Positions 11,123 to 19,047 of a DNA stretch of 64,000 bases are shown here, in pieces. The notes below the pieces were generated by a model. It did not search any database. It was given only the letters and a program-made list of their open reading frames with translations, and was not told the DNA's origin. This DNA comes from Mycobacterium montefiorense. GTDB taxonomy: Bacteria > Actinomycetota > Actinomycetes > Mycobacteriales > Mycobacteriaceae. Where the stretch lies: the NCBI RefSeq assembly GCF_003112775.1, contig NZ_BFCH01000036.1, positions 248,001-312,000 of the forward strand, read 5' to 3'. A program made the translations under genes and the position numbers. Positions within the stretch are counted from its first letter, which is position 1; each line of letters opens with the position of its first letter.

Positions 11123-11139
11123 GTTACCTGTCAGTTAAC
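11123..11139. promoter_or_regulatory. Palindrome upstream of pitA
   Basis: GTTACCTGTCAGTTAAC is a 17-base imperfect palindrome (one mismatch per arm pair). It overlaps the stop codon of the glyoxalase gene and lies 86 bases before the pitA GTG. It could be an operator for pitA or part of a weak hairpin ending the upstream transcript. Confidence 0.4.
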
Positions 11140-11542
11140 CGGACTTTCCCTGCCGTTCACCTCGGCTGTCGCGGCGCAGCGGGTGCTCCGGCGGCACCTC
11201 GACGAAGATCAGCGTAATGCCGTCCGGATCGGTCACCTGCATCTCGAGCAAACCCCACGATTCGCGGCGCGCCTCGCGGGTAATCGGCACCCTGCGGCCC
11301 ACCAGTTCGGCTTGGGTGGCCTCGATGTCGCGGACCTGTAGCCACAGCGCCCCGGGAAAGGGTACCGGGGTGTGGTCGGGGGAGCCGAAACCGGCCAGCT
11401 CCAGCAGCGACTGGCCGGCGAAAAAGACTGTGCCCGCACCGTAGTCGCGCCAGATCGCCAGGCCGATCTCGTCGCGGTAGAACGTCAACGACCGCTGATA
11501 GTCCACCGGCCGAAGCAGCATCCGACTGGCCAGGATCTCCAT
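11135..11542 (-). CDS. Glyoxalase/bleomycin-resistance fold (VOC) protein (Rv0546c-like)
   Basis: A 135-residue protein with the vicinal-oxygen-chelate fold pattern: MEILASRMLLRPVDYQRSLTFYRDEIGL at the N-terminal strand and helix, a central LWLQVRDIEATQAEL, and LLEMQVTDPDGITLIFVEVPPEHP at the end. Members are metal-dependent lyases, dioxygenases or binding proteins, and the substrate cannot be deduced. It lies on the same strand as pitA, SDR and menB, with gaps of about 40 to 100 bases. Confidence 0.86.
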   Translation of the reverse strand: MEILASRMLLRPVDYQRSLTFYRDEIGLAIWRDYGAGTVFFAGQSLLELAGFGSPDHTPVPFPGALWLQVRDIEATQAELVGRRVPITREARRESWGLLEMQVTDPDGITLIFVEVPPEHPLRRDSRGERQGKSG

Positions 11543-11582
11543 AGCGTCGTGTCTATCACAGCGCCTGTTTTGAAGGCCCTGC

Positions 11583-12479
11583 TCAGCTATCGCTCGTGCG
11601 GTTCGGCTGCAGGTTCTGGCGCGCCATGATGGTGTTCACCCAGCGGGGCCCGACGGTGTCGAGGGCGCGGGCCGCGATCGCCATCCGCGGAGCGATCCGC
11701 ACCGGCCGGGTGCGGGCGGCGGTGACCATCCACTCGGCGGCTTCCTCGGATGTCAACGCCGGCAGCCCGTCGTAGGCCTTCGTCGGCTCGATCATCGGGG
11801 TGGCCACGAGCGGGTAGTACAGGGTCGTCGAGTGCACGCCGCGCTTACCCCACTCGGTTTCGGCGACGCGGCTGACCGCCGACAGCGCCGCCTTGGATGC
11901 GTTGTAGGGCGCGAACAACGGCGAGGCCTCCGACAGCACCCCCCAGGTCGAGACGTTGATGATGTGGCCGTCGCCGCGATCGAGCATTCCCGGCGCGAGC
12001 CCGCGGATCAGCCGCAACGGCGCGTAGTAGTTGAGCACCATGGTCCGCTCGACGTCGTGCCAGCGCTCCAGCGACTCGGCCAGCGGGCGGCGGATGGACC
12101 GGCCCGCGTTGTTGATCAGGATGTCCACCCCGCCGAGACGCTTTTCGACGTCGGCCACCAAAGCGTCCACGGCGTCCATGTCCGAGACGTCACACGGAAT
12201 CGCCAGCGCCGTACCACCCGCGGAGGTGATCCGGTCCGCGAGCTCGTCGAGGCGGTCCTGGCGGCGGGCGACGACTACCACGGTGGCACCGCGCTCGGCC
12301 AACCGTTCGGCGCCGGCTTCGCCGATACCCGACGATGCCCCGGTCAGCAGGATCCGCTTCCCGTCCAGGTCGATCGGCTTGATTGCGGGGCGATTGACCA
12401 GCACTTGCGGCGAAATGGGCGGGCGCATGCTGGCCAGCACAATCTGGTCGGCGAACCGGCGAAGCGGACTCTTACTCAC
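11583..12479 (-). CDS. Short-chain dehydrogenase/reductase (Rv0547c-like)
   Basis: A 298-residue oxidoreductase starting at GTG 12479. About 35 residues precede the Rossmann segment GKRILLTGASSGIGEAGAERLAERGATV. Also seen are NNAGRS (NNAG motif), the catalytic serine in IINVSTWG, and YNASKAALS (YxxxK). The Arg-rich segment VVARRQDRLDEL after strand 2 suggests NADP(H). The substrate is unknown. It sits between menB and the glyoxalase as in M. tuberculosis, but no menaquinone step requires it. Confidence 0.88.
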   Translation of the reverse strand: MSKSPLRRFADQIVLASMRPPISPQVLVNRPAIKPIDLDGKRILLTGASSGIGEAGAERLAERGATVVVVARRQDRLDELADRITSAGGTALAIPCDVSDMDAVDALVADVEKRLGGVDILINNAGRSIRRPLAESLERWHDVERTMVLNYYAPLRLIRGLAPGMLDRGDGHIINVSTWGVLSEASPLFAPYNASKAALSAVSRVAETEWGKRGVHSTTLYYPLVATPMIEPTKAYDGLPALTSEEAAEWMVTAARTRPVRIAPRMAIAARALDTVGPRWVNTIMARQNLQPNRTSDS

Positions 12480-12536
12480 AGGCCCGAAGTCTAGGCGGCG
12501 CGGTTCACCGGCTGAGCGGTCCGGCGCGCGGGCAGC

Positions 12537-13439
12537 TCAGAAATAGCGCGGGAACGGGCTCCAGTCCGGGTCGCGTTTCTGCAGGAACGCGTCGCGGCCC
12601 TCGACGGCCTCGTCGGTCATGTAGGCCAGCCGGGTGGCCTCTCCCGCGAACAGCTGCTGACCGACCAGACCATCGTCGAGCAGGTTGAACGCGAACTTGA
12701 GCATCCGCTGCGCCTGAGGGGATTTGGCGTTGATCTCGGCGGCCCAGCCGATGCCGACCTTTTCCAGCTCGGCGTGCTCGACGACCTCGTTGACCGCGCC
12801 CATGTGGTGCATCTGCTCGGCGGTGTAGGGGCGCCCGAGGAAGAAGACCTCGCGGGCGAACTTCTGGCCTACCTGGCGGGCCAGGTAGGCGCTGCCGTAA
12901 CCGCCGTCGAAGCTGCCGACGTCGGCGTCGGTCTGCTTGAAGCGGGCGTGCTCGCGGCTGGCCAGGGTGAGGTCGCAGACCACGTGCAGGCTGTGCCCGC
13001 CGCCGGCTGCCCAACCGTTGACCAGGCAGATGACCACCTTGGGCATGAACCGGATTAGCCGCTGCACCTCGAGGATGTGCAGTCGTCCCGCGCGTGCCAC
13101 GTCGACGGTGTCGGCGGTCTCGCCGGCGGCGTATTGATAGCCCGAACGCCCGCGGATGCGCTGATCGCCGCCGGAGCAGAACGCCCAGCCACCGTCCTTC
13201 GGCGACGGCCCATTGCCGGTCAGCAGCACCACGCCCACGTCGGGAGACATCCGGGCGTGGTCGAGCACCCGGTACAACTCGTCGACGGTGTGCGGCCGAA
13301 ACGCGTTGCGCACCTCGGGCCGGTCGAACGCCACCCGAACCGTGGCGTCGTCGACGTGGCGGTGATAGGTGATGTCGGTCAGATCGCCGAAGCCGTCAAC
13401 AGGCCGCCACGCTTCTACATCAAATGGGTTACCGCTCAA
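12537..13439 (-). CDS. menB: 1,4-dihydroxy-2-naphthoyl-CoA synthase
   Basis: Closes the second ring of the menaquinone head group from o-succinylbenzoyl-CoA. The 300-residue crotonase-fold product has the oxyanion-hole and CoA regions GGWAFCSGGDQRIRGRSGY and VNGWAAGGGHSLHVVCDLTLAS. The MenB-specific TDADVGSFDGGYGSAYLARQ supplies the catalytic aspartate region, and the C-terminus ends FPRYF as in other mycobacterial MenB. The start is ATG 13439 (MSGNPFDVEAW). The enzyme is cytoplasmic and usually hexameric. It lies close to menE, menC and menD, though on its own strand. Confidence 0.95.
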   Translation of the reverse strand: MSGNPFDVEAWRPVDGFGDLTDITYHRHVDDATVRVAFDRPEVRNAFRPHTVDELYRVLDHARMSPDVGVVLLTGNGPSPKDGGWAFCSGGDQRIRGRSGYQYAAGETADTVDVARAGRLHILEVQRLIRFMPKVVICLVNGWAAGGGHSLHVVCDLTLASREHARFKQTDADVGSFDGGYGSAYLARQVGQKFAREVFFLGRPYTAEQMHHMGAVNEVVEHAELEKVGIGWAAEINAKSPQAQRMLKFAFNLLDDGLVGQQLFAGEATRLAYMTDEAVEGRDAFLQKRDPDWSPFPRYF

Positions 13440-13452
13440 GGCTATTCAACTC

Positions 13453-13902
13453 CTATGCCGGGTCGAGGCGGAATACCGTGCAGCGGCCCGCCAGGCCCTC
13501 GAACTCGTCGGGACTGCCCTCGGTGACGAGTCCGGCCCGCTTCATGAAGCCCACACCCGTGGACACCTGTTTGGGAAACACCCGCAGAATCGGTCGCGCC
13601 TCGGGGGCGGGCAACTCGACCATCCGCACCTGCTGGGTGTGGCGGCCGCGTGCCACGGTCGCGAGCCCTGCAGCCCGCGCGTTGGCCACCCAGTCGGCGC
13701 CCGGAAACCCGGCCACGACGTACTGTTTGCCGTCGACGGTCATCGGTGTCACCGGTGTCGAGCGCTCGCGTCCGGATTTGCGTCCCGACACCGTCAGCAC
13801 GACGGGGCTCTCGCCGCCGAAACTCATTCCCAGCCGCGACATCTGGATGAAGACTTTGTTCGCCGGTTTCAGCCACCAGGGCGGCGTTATCCGTTCAGCC
13901 AT
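13453..13902 (-). CDS. Deazaflavin (F420)-dependent nitroreductase-family protein
   Basis: A 149-residue protein of the split-barrel DUF385/Ddn-like group: VVLTVSGRKSGRERSTPVTPMTVDGKQYVVAGFPGADWVANARAAG is the family core that binds F420. It ends 13 bases before the menB start on the same strand and so may share its transcript. In M. tuberculosis I expect the vapBC3 toxin-antitoxin pair at this position, so this is a lineage difference. A reductase that uses F420H2 and could act on quinone-like compounds would fit beside menB, but this is inference. Confidence 0.85.
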   Translation of the reverse strand: MAERITPPWWLKPANKVFIQMSRLGMSFGGESPVVLTVSGRKSGRERSTPVTPMTVDGKQYVVAGFPGADWVANARAAGLATVARGRHTQQVRMVELPAPEARPILRVFPKQVSTGVGFMKRAGLVTEGSPDEFEGLAGRCTVFRLDPA

Positions 13903-13929
13903 GCGACCACACTAATCATCGCCGCCGAA

Positions 13930-15531
13930 TCAGCCGACGGAGCGCGCGGCGCCTTCCCAGAACTGCGCCCGGACGGCCTTCTTGTCCGGTTTGCCCAGCG
14001 CGGTCAACGGCAGCGCGTCGACGACGACCACCCGCTTGGGCGATTGCACCGAACCCTTGCGGTCCTTGACCGCGGCCTGAACCTCGGCGGTCATCGCCTC
14101 GATCGCGGCGTCGTCGCGGGCGGCGTCGGCGCGCAACACCACCACCGCGGTGACGGCCTCGCCCCACTTCTCGTCGGGCGTGCCGACCACGCATACCTGG
14201 GCGATCGACGAGTGCTCGGCGATCACGTCCTCGACCTCGCGCGGAAACACGTTGAAGCCGCCGGTGACGATCATGTCCTTGACCCGGTCGACGATGAAAT
14301 AGAAGCCGTCTTCGTCCTCGCGGGCCATGTCGCCGGTGTGCAGCCAGCCGTCCTTGAAGGTTTCCGCCGTCGCTTCCGGCAGGTTCCAATAGCCGCCGGC
14401 CAGCAGCGGTCCGCTAACGCAGATCTCGCCCGGCTCGCCCTGCGGCACCGGCTTTGCGTCCTCATCCAGCAACGCCACCCGCGCGAACAGCGTCGGGCGC
14501 CCGCAGGACGTCAGCCGCTGCTCGTCGTGATCGGCCTTGGCCAGGTAAGTGATGACCATCGGCGCTTCGGATTGCCCGTAGTACTGGGCGAAGATCGGGC
14601 CGAACCGCCGGATCGCCTCGGCCAGCCGCACCGGGTTCATCGCCGAGGCGCCGTAGTAGACGGTCTCCAGCGACGACAGGTCGCGGGTGTGCGAATCCGG
14701 GTGGTCCATCAGCGCGTAGAGCATCGACGGCACCAGCATTGTGGCCGTAATCTTTTGCTCCTCAATGGTTTTCAGCACCTCGGCCGGGTCGAACTTGGCC
14801 AGCACCACCATCTCGCCGCCCTTGACCACCGTGGGCGTGAAGAACGCCGCGCCGGCGTGCGACAGCGGCGTGCACATCAGGAACCGCGGATGCTCCGGCC
14901 ACTCCCATTCGGAGAGTTGGATTTGGGTCATGGTGGCGATGTTTCCGGTGGTGCCCAGCACGCCCTTGGGCTTGCCGGTGGTGCCGCCGGTGTATGCCAT
15001 GCCGCCGATATGGTTCGGCGGCAGGTCGGCGACCACCAACGGCTTCGGCTGGTGTTTGGCCGCCTCAGCCGACAGGTCCACCGCCACCCCGGCCAGCGCT
15101 TCGGGAACCGGGCCGATGGTGAGGATCTGTCTGAGCGAGACCACCTTCTCCAGCAGCCCCAGCGCACGCTCAACGAACATCGGGTTGGGGTCGATGATCA
15201 GCGAGCTGGCGCCGCAGTCGGAGAGCACGTAGGCGTGATCGTCCAGCGAACCCAGCGGATGCAGCGCCGTGCGTCGATAGCCCTGGGTCTGGCTGGCGCC
15301 GAGGATCATCAGCACCTCGGGGCGATTCAGCGCCAGCAGTCCCACGGTGACACCGGTTCCGGCGCCCAGCGCCTCGAACGCCTGGGTGTACTGGCTGATC
15401 CGCTCCGCCAGCTGGCCACCGGTCAGCGTGGTGTCGCCGAGAAACAGCACCGGCCGGTTCTTGTGGCGCTTGAGCGCCCCAACCAGCAGATGGCCGTTAT
15501 GGGTCGGGTTGCGCAACAGATCGACACTCAT
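13930..15531 (-). CDS. fadD8: Long-chain acyl-CoA synthetase-type adenylating enzyme
   Basis: A 533-residue ANL-superfamily ligase. MAYTGGTTGKPKGVLGTTGN is the phosphate-binding motif, YYGQSEAPMVITYLAK the adenine-binding motif, HTGDMAREDEDGFYFIVDRVKDMIVTGG the hinge (A8) region, and LTALGKPDKKAVR carries the C-terminal catalytic lysine. It should couple a carboxylic acid to CoA through an acyl-AMP. The acid is not known. It is transcribed divergently from the amidohydrolase-menC operon, with a 77-base gap holding both promoters. Confidence 0.9.
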   Translation of the reverse strand: MSVDLLRNPTHNGHLLVGALKRHKNRPVLFLGDTTLTGGQLAERISQYTQAFEALGAGTGVTVGLLALNRPEVLMILGASQTQGYRRTALHPLGSLDDHAYVLSDCGASSLIIDPNPMFVERALGLLEKVVSLRQILTIGPVPEALAGVAVDLSAEAAKHQPKPLVVADLPPNHIGGMAYTGGTTGKPKGVLGTTGNIATMTQIQLSEWEWPEHPRFLMCTPLSHAGAAFFTPTVVKGGEMVVLAKFDPAEVLKTIEEQKITATMLVPSMLYALMDHPDSHTRDLSSLETVYYGASAMNPVRLAEAIRRFGPIFAQYYGQSEAPMVITYLAKADHDEQRLTSCGRPTLFARVALLDEDAKPVPQGEPGEICVSGPLLAGGYWNLPEATAETFKDGWLHTGDMAREDEDGFYFIVDRVKDMIVTGGFNVFPREVEDVIAEHSSIAQVCVVGTPDEKWGEAVTAVVVLRADAARDDAAIEAMTAEVQAAVKDRKGSVQSPKRVVVVDALPLTALGKPDKKAVRAQFWEGAARSVG

Positions 15532-15608
15532 GTGGCAAGACTAGAACGTGTTGCAAGTCGGGTCAGCTGCACCCTCGATCGGGGCGTCGATCACTAGGAT
15601 TTCTGCAC

Positions 15609-17213
15609 ATGGCGTACGCAGATCTCGTCGTTACCGGAACCATCCTGACCGTCGACGACGCGCGGCCCACCGCCGAAGCGCTCGCCATCGCCGACGGCCG
15701 GATCGTCGCCGTCGGCAGCCGGTCCGAAGTCGCCGGTTTCATCGGCGCCGACACCCAAACCGTCGACGTCGGCAACGGCTGCGTGATGCCGGGATTCATC
15801 GAGGCACACGGTCATCCGCTGATGGAGGCTGTCGCACTGTCGGACCGCATCGTCGACATCCGCCCGGTCACCATCCCCGGCGCCGACGACGTCGTCGCGG
15901 CGATCCGCCGCGAGGTCGCCCGGCGCGGATCGGCGGGTGCCTACCTGAACGGCTGGGACGCGCTGCTGCAATCGAACCTGCCGGACCCGGCGCTGACCTG
16001 GCTCGACGACATCGCGCCGGACAGCCCATTGGTGATCATCCACAACTCCGGGCACAAGGCCTTCTTCAACTCACACGCCGCGCAACTCAACGGCCTTACC
16101 CGCGACACCACGGACCCCAAGGGCGCCAAATACGGCCGGGACGCCGAGGGAAACCTGGACGGCACCGCCGAGGAGATCGCCGCGGTGTTCCCACTGCTGG
16201 GCGCGGCCATCGAGGCCGATAGCTACCCGGCAATGCTGCTCGCAGAGTGCGCCCGGCTCAACCGGGCCGGGCTGACCACCTGTTCGGAGATGGCGTTCGA
16301 CCCGAAGTTCGGGCCGCTGGTCGAGGCCCTGCACGACGAGCTCACGGTCCGGCTGCGCACCTATGAGGTCTCCAACCCGCAGATGGCCACCGACGCCACC
16401 CCCGGCCAGGGTGACGACATGCTGCGCCAGGTCGGCATCAAGATCTGGGTCGACGGGTCGCCATGGATCGGCAACATCGCGCTGTCCTTTCCTTACCTGG
16501 ACACCGACGCCACTCGGACGATCGGCGTCAAGCCCGGGTCGTGCGGATGCGCAAACTACACCGCCGAGCAACTACGCGAGATCGTCGGCGCGTACTACCC
16601 GCGGGGCTGGCAGATGGCCTGCCATGTGCAGGGCGACGCCGGCGTCGACACCATCCTCGACGTCTACGAAGAGGCGCTGCGCCGTGATCCGCGCGACGAC
16701 CATCGGCTGCGGCTCGAACACGTCGGCGCCATCCGGGCAGAACAGCTGCAGCGCGCCGCCGACCTCGGGGTCACCTGCAGCATCTTCGTCGATCAGATCC
16801 ACTACTGGGGCGACGTCATCGTCGACGGTCTGTTCGGCGAAGAGCGCGGATCCCGTTGGATGCCGGCAGGATCCGCGGTGGCCACCGGGATGCGTATCTC
16901 GTTGCACAACGACCCGCCCGTCACGCCGGAGGAGCCGCTGCGCAACATCAGCGTGGCCGTGACCCGGACGGCGCCGAGCGGCCGGGTGCTGGCGCCCGAA
17001 GAGCGGCTGACGGTCGAGCAGGCGATCCGCGCGCAGACCATCGACGCGGCCTGGCAGCTGTTCGCCGACGACGTGGTCGGCTCGCTCGAGGTCGGCAAGT
17101 ACGCGGACCTGGTGGTGCTGTCGGCAGATCCCCGCACGGTGCCGCCCGAGCAGATCGCCGATCTCGACGTACGCGCGACGTATCTGGCGGGCCGCCAGGT
17201 CTACGGCCAGTGA
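15609..17213 (+). CDS. YtcJ-type metal-dependent amidohydrolase (Rv0552-like)
   Basis: A 534-residue amidohydrolase family 3 protein. The N-terminal beta-sandwich is followed by MPGFIEAHGHPLMEAV (metal-binding HxH), then IHNSGHKAFFNSHAA, MACHVQGDAGVDTILDVYEEAL, LEHVGAIRAEQL and the late SLHNDPPVTP, each supplying a histidine or aspartate of the active site. Its stop overlaps the menC start as GTGA, so it heads the menC-bpoC-menD run. The coupling suggests a link to that pathway or simple co-expression, but no menaquinone step is known to need this enzyme. The substrate is unknown. Confidence 0.87.
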   Translation: MAYADLVVTGTILTVDDARPTAEALAIADGRIVAVGSRSEVAGFIGADTQTVDVGNGCVMPGFIEAHGHPLMEAVALSDRIVDIRPVTIPGADDVVAAIRREVARRGSAGAYLNGWDALLQSNLPDPALTWLDDIAPDSPLVIIHNSGHKAFFNSHAAQLNGLTRDTTDPKGAKYGRDAEGNLDGTAEEIAAVFPLLGAAIEADSYPAMLLAECARLNRAGLTTCSEMAFDPKFGPLVEALHDELTVRLRTYEVSNPQMATDATPGQGDDMLRQVGIKIWVDGSPWIGNIALSFPYLDTDATRTIGVKPGSCGCANYTAEQLREIVGAYYPRGWQMACHVQGDAGVDTILDVYEEALRRDPRDDHRLRLEHVGAIRAEQLQRAADLGVTCSIFVDQIHYWGDVIVDGLFGEERGSRWMPAGSAVATGMRISLHNDPPVTPEEPLRNISVAVTRTAPSGRVLAPEERLTVEQAIRAQTIDAAWQLFADDVVGSLEVGKYADLVVLSADPRTVPPEQIADLDVRATYLAGRQVYGQ

Positions 17214-18181
17214 GGCCCGCTTTAGCCGAGCTGTTGGAGCGCCTGCATGTGGTGGCGCTGCCGATGCGGGTGCGCTTCCGCGGCATCACCACCCGTGAGC
17301 TCGCGCTGATCGAGGGCCCGGCGGGGTGGGGCGAGTTCGGGGCCTTCCTGGAATACGGGCCCGCCGAAGCGTCGGCGTGGCTGGCCTCGGGCATCGAGGG
17401 TGCCTACCGGCAGCCGCCGCCGCTGCGCCGCGATCGCATCCCGATCAACGCCACTGTGCCGGCCGTGCCCGCCGCCCAGGTGAGCCAGGTGCTGGCCCGT
17501 TTTCCCGGTGCCGGGACGGCCAAGGTGAAGGTCGCCGAGCCAGGTCAGACGCTGGCCGACGACGTCGAGCGGGTCAACGCGGTGCGCGAACTGGTCGCAA
17601 CGGTGCGAGTGGACGCCAACGGCGGCTGGACCGTCGAGCAGGCGGTGGCGGCCGCGGCCGCCCTGACCGCCGACGGACCGCTGGAATACCTCGAACAACC
17701 CTGCGCGGGCGTCGACGAGCTCGCCGAGCTGCGCCGGCGGATCTCCGTGCCGATCGCGGCCGACGAAAGCATCCGCAAGGCGCAGGACCCGTTGGCCGTC
17801 GTCCGCGCCGGCGCCGCCGACCTCGCGGTGCTGAAAGTGGCCCCGCTGGGCGGGATTTCGGCCCTGCTCGACATCGCCGCGCAGATCGACATCCCGGTCG
17901 TGGTCTCCAGCGCGCTCGACTCGGCGGTGGGTATCGCCGCCGGGCTGACCGCCGCCGCGGCGCTACCGCGCCTGCAGCACGCATGCGGGCTGGGCACCGG
18001 CGGGCTGTTCGTCGACGATGTCGTCGACGCCGATAGGCCCAGCGACGGGGCCCTGGCCGTCGGGCCGGTCGCGCCGGATCCGGCGCGGCTGAGCGCGCTG
18101 GCGGCACCGCCCGAACGGCGGCAGTGGTGGATCGACCGGGTCAAGGCCTGCCATAGGTTCCTTGTACCGTCGTGCGAGTGA
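17210..18181 (+). CDS. menC: o-succinylbenzoate synthase
   Basis: Dehydrates SHCHC to o-succinylbenzoate. Start chosen at GTG 17210, coupled to the amidohydrolase stop (GTGA); the open frame extends further upstream only inside that gene. The 323-residue enolase-superfamily product has KVKVAEPGQ (catalytic KxK), VRVDANGGW (first metal Asp), EYLEQPC (Glu), ADESIRK (Asp/Glu) and LKVAPLGG (second catalytic Lys). Length agrees with mycobacterial MenC. Its own stop overlaps the next start, again as GTGA. Confidence 0.94.
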   Translation: MRPALAELLERLHVVALPMRVRFRGITTRELALIEGPAGWGEFGAFLEYGPAEASAWLASGIEGAYRQPPPLRRDRIPINATVPAVPAAQVSQVLARFPGAGTAKVKVAEPGQTLADDVERVNAVRELVATVRVDANGGWTVEQAVAAAAALTADGPLEYLEQPCAGVDELAELRRRISVPIAADESIRKAQDPLAVVRAGAADLAVLKVAPLGGISALLDIAAQIDIPVVVSSALDSAVGIAAGLTAAAALPRLQHACGLGTGGLFVDDVVDADRPSDGALAVGPVAPDPARLSALAAPPERRQWWIDRVKACHRFLVPSCE

Positions 18182-18966
18182 TCAACCTGGCATACGACGA
18201 CCGCGGCAGCGGCGAGCCCGTGGTCTTCATCGCGGGCAGCGGCGGGCCCGGGCGCACCTGGCTACCGCATCAGGTTCCGGCATTTGTGGCTGCGGGATAC
18301 CGCGTGATCACCTTCGACAATCGCGGGATCGGTGCCACCGAAAGCGCCGACGCGTTCACCACCGAGACCATGGTCGCCGACACCGCGGCTTTGATCGAAT
18401 CCCTGGACGCCGCCCCGGCGCGCATCGTCGGGGTGTCGATGGGTGCATTCATCGCCCAGGAGCTCATGGTGGCCCGTCCCGAGCTGGTCCGCGCCGCGGT
18501 ACTGATGGCCACCCGCGGCCGCCTGGACCGTGCCCGGCAGGGATTTCACGACGGCGAGATCCAGCTTTATGCGTCGAGCACCGAGTTGCCGCCCGCCTAC
18601 GAGGCGAAAGTCCGTGTACTGGAAAGCTTTTCGCGTAAGACGATCAACGACGACGTGCTGGTCGCGGACTGGATGACCATGTTCCGGACCTGGCCGGTCA
18701 AGCGCACCGCCGGGCTGCGCACGCAGCTGAGCGTGTCTCCGCAGACCAACCGGCTCGCGGCGTACCGCGGCATCGCCAACCCGGTGCTGGTGATGGGTTT
18801 CTCCGACGACGTGATCACGCCGCCGCATTTGGGGCGTGAGGTCGCCGACGCGTTGCCCAATGGCCGCTACGTGCAGATCCCCGACGCCGGGCATCTCGGG
18901 TTCCTGGAGCGGCCGGACGCCGTCAACAGCGTGGCGCTGAAGTTCTTCTCCGACGTCAAGGCCTGA
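18178..18966 (+). CDS. bpoC: Alpha/beta hydrolase in the menaquinone operon (BpoC)
   Basis: A 262-residue alpha/beta hydrolase. GTG 18178 overlaps the menC stop as GTGA and gives MINLAYDDRGSG, matching BpoC length; GTG 18172 is the alternative. The nucleophile is in GVSMGAFIAQ, the acid in VMGFSDDVITPP and the histidine in DAGHLGFLERPD. The name reflects an old bromoperoxidase label. Its place between menC and menD is where enteric bacteria carry menH (SHCHC synthase), so that role is an obvious hypothesis. I recall a study of the M. tuberculosis protein that did not find this activity. Confidence 0.88.
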   Translation: MINLAYDDRGSGEPVVFIAGSGGPGRTWLPHQVPAFVAAGYRVITFDNRGIGATESADAFTTETMVADTAALIESLDAAPARIVGVSMGAFIAQELMVARPELVRAAVLMATRGRLDRARQGFHDGEIQLYASSTELPPAYEAKVRVLESFSRKTINDDVLVADWMTMFRTWPVKRTAGLRTQLSVSPQTNRLAAYRGIANPVLVMGFSDDVITPPHLGREVADALPNGRYVQIPDAGHLGFLERPDAVNSVALKFFSDVKA

Positions 18967-19047
18967 AGCCACCGCAACCACCCTGGTCTGATTGCCCGCT
19001 TGCTCAGCGCGTCGGGCATCGTCAGCGCGCTGTGACACCCTGTAGGA

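Noticed and set aside
13369..15597. 742-codon plus-strand frame covering fadD8
   Set aside because: The opposite strand holds a complete acyl-CoA synthetase with all motifs, and this frame has none.
15532..15608. Possible riboswitch between fadD8 and the amidohydrolase
   Set aside because: Only 77 bases, with no clear stem set; ordinary divergent promoters suffice.
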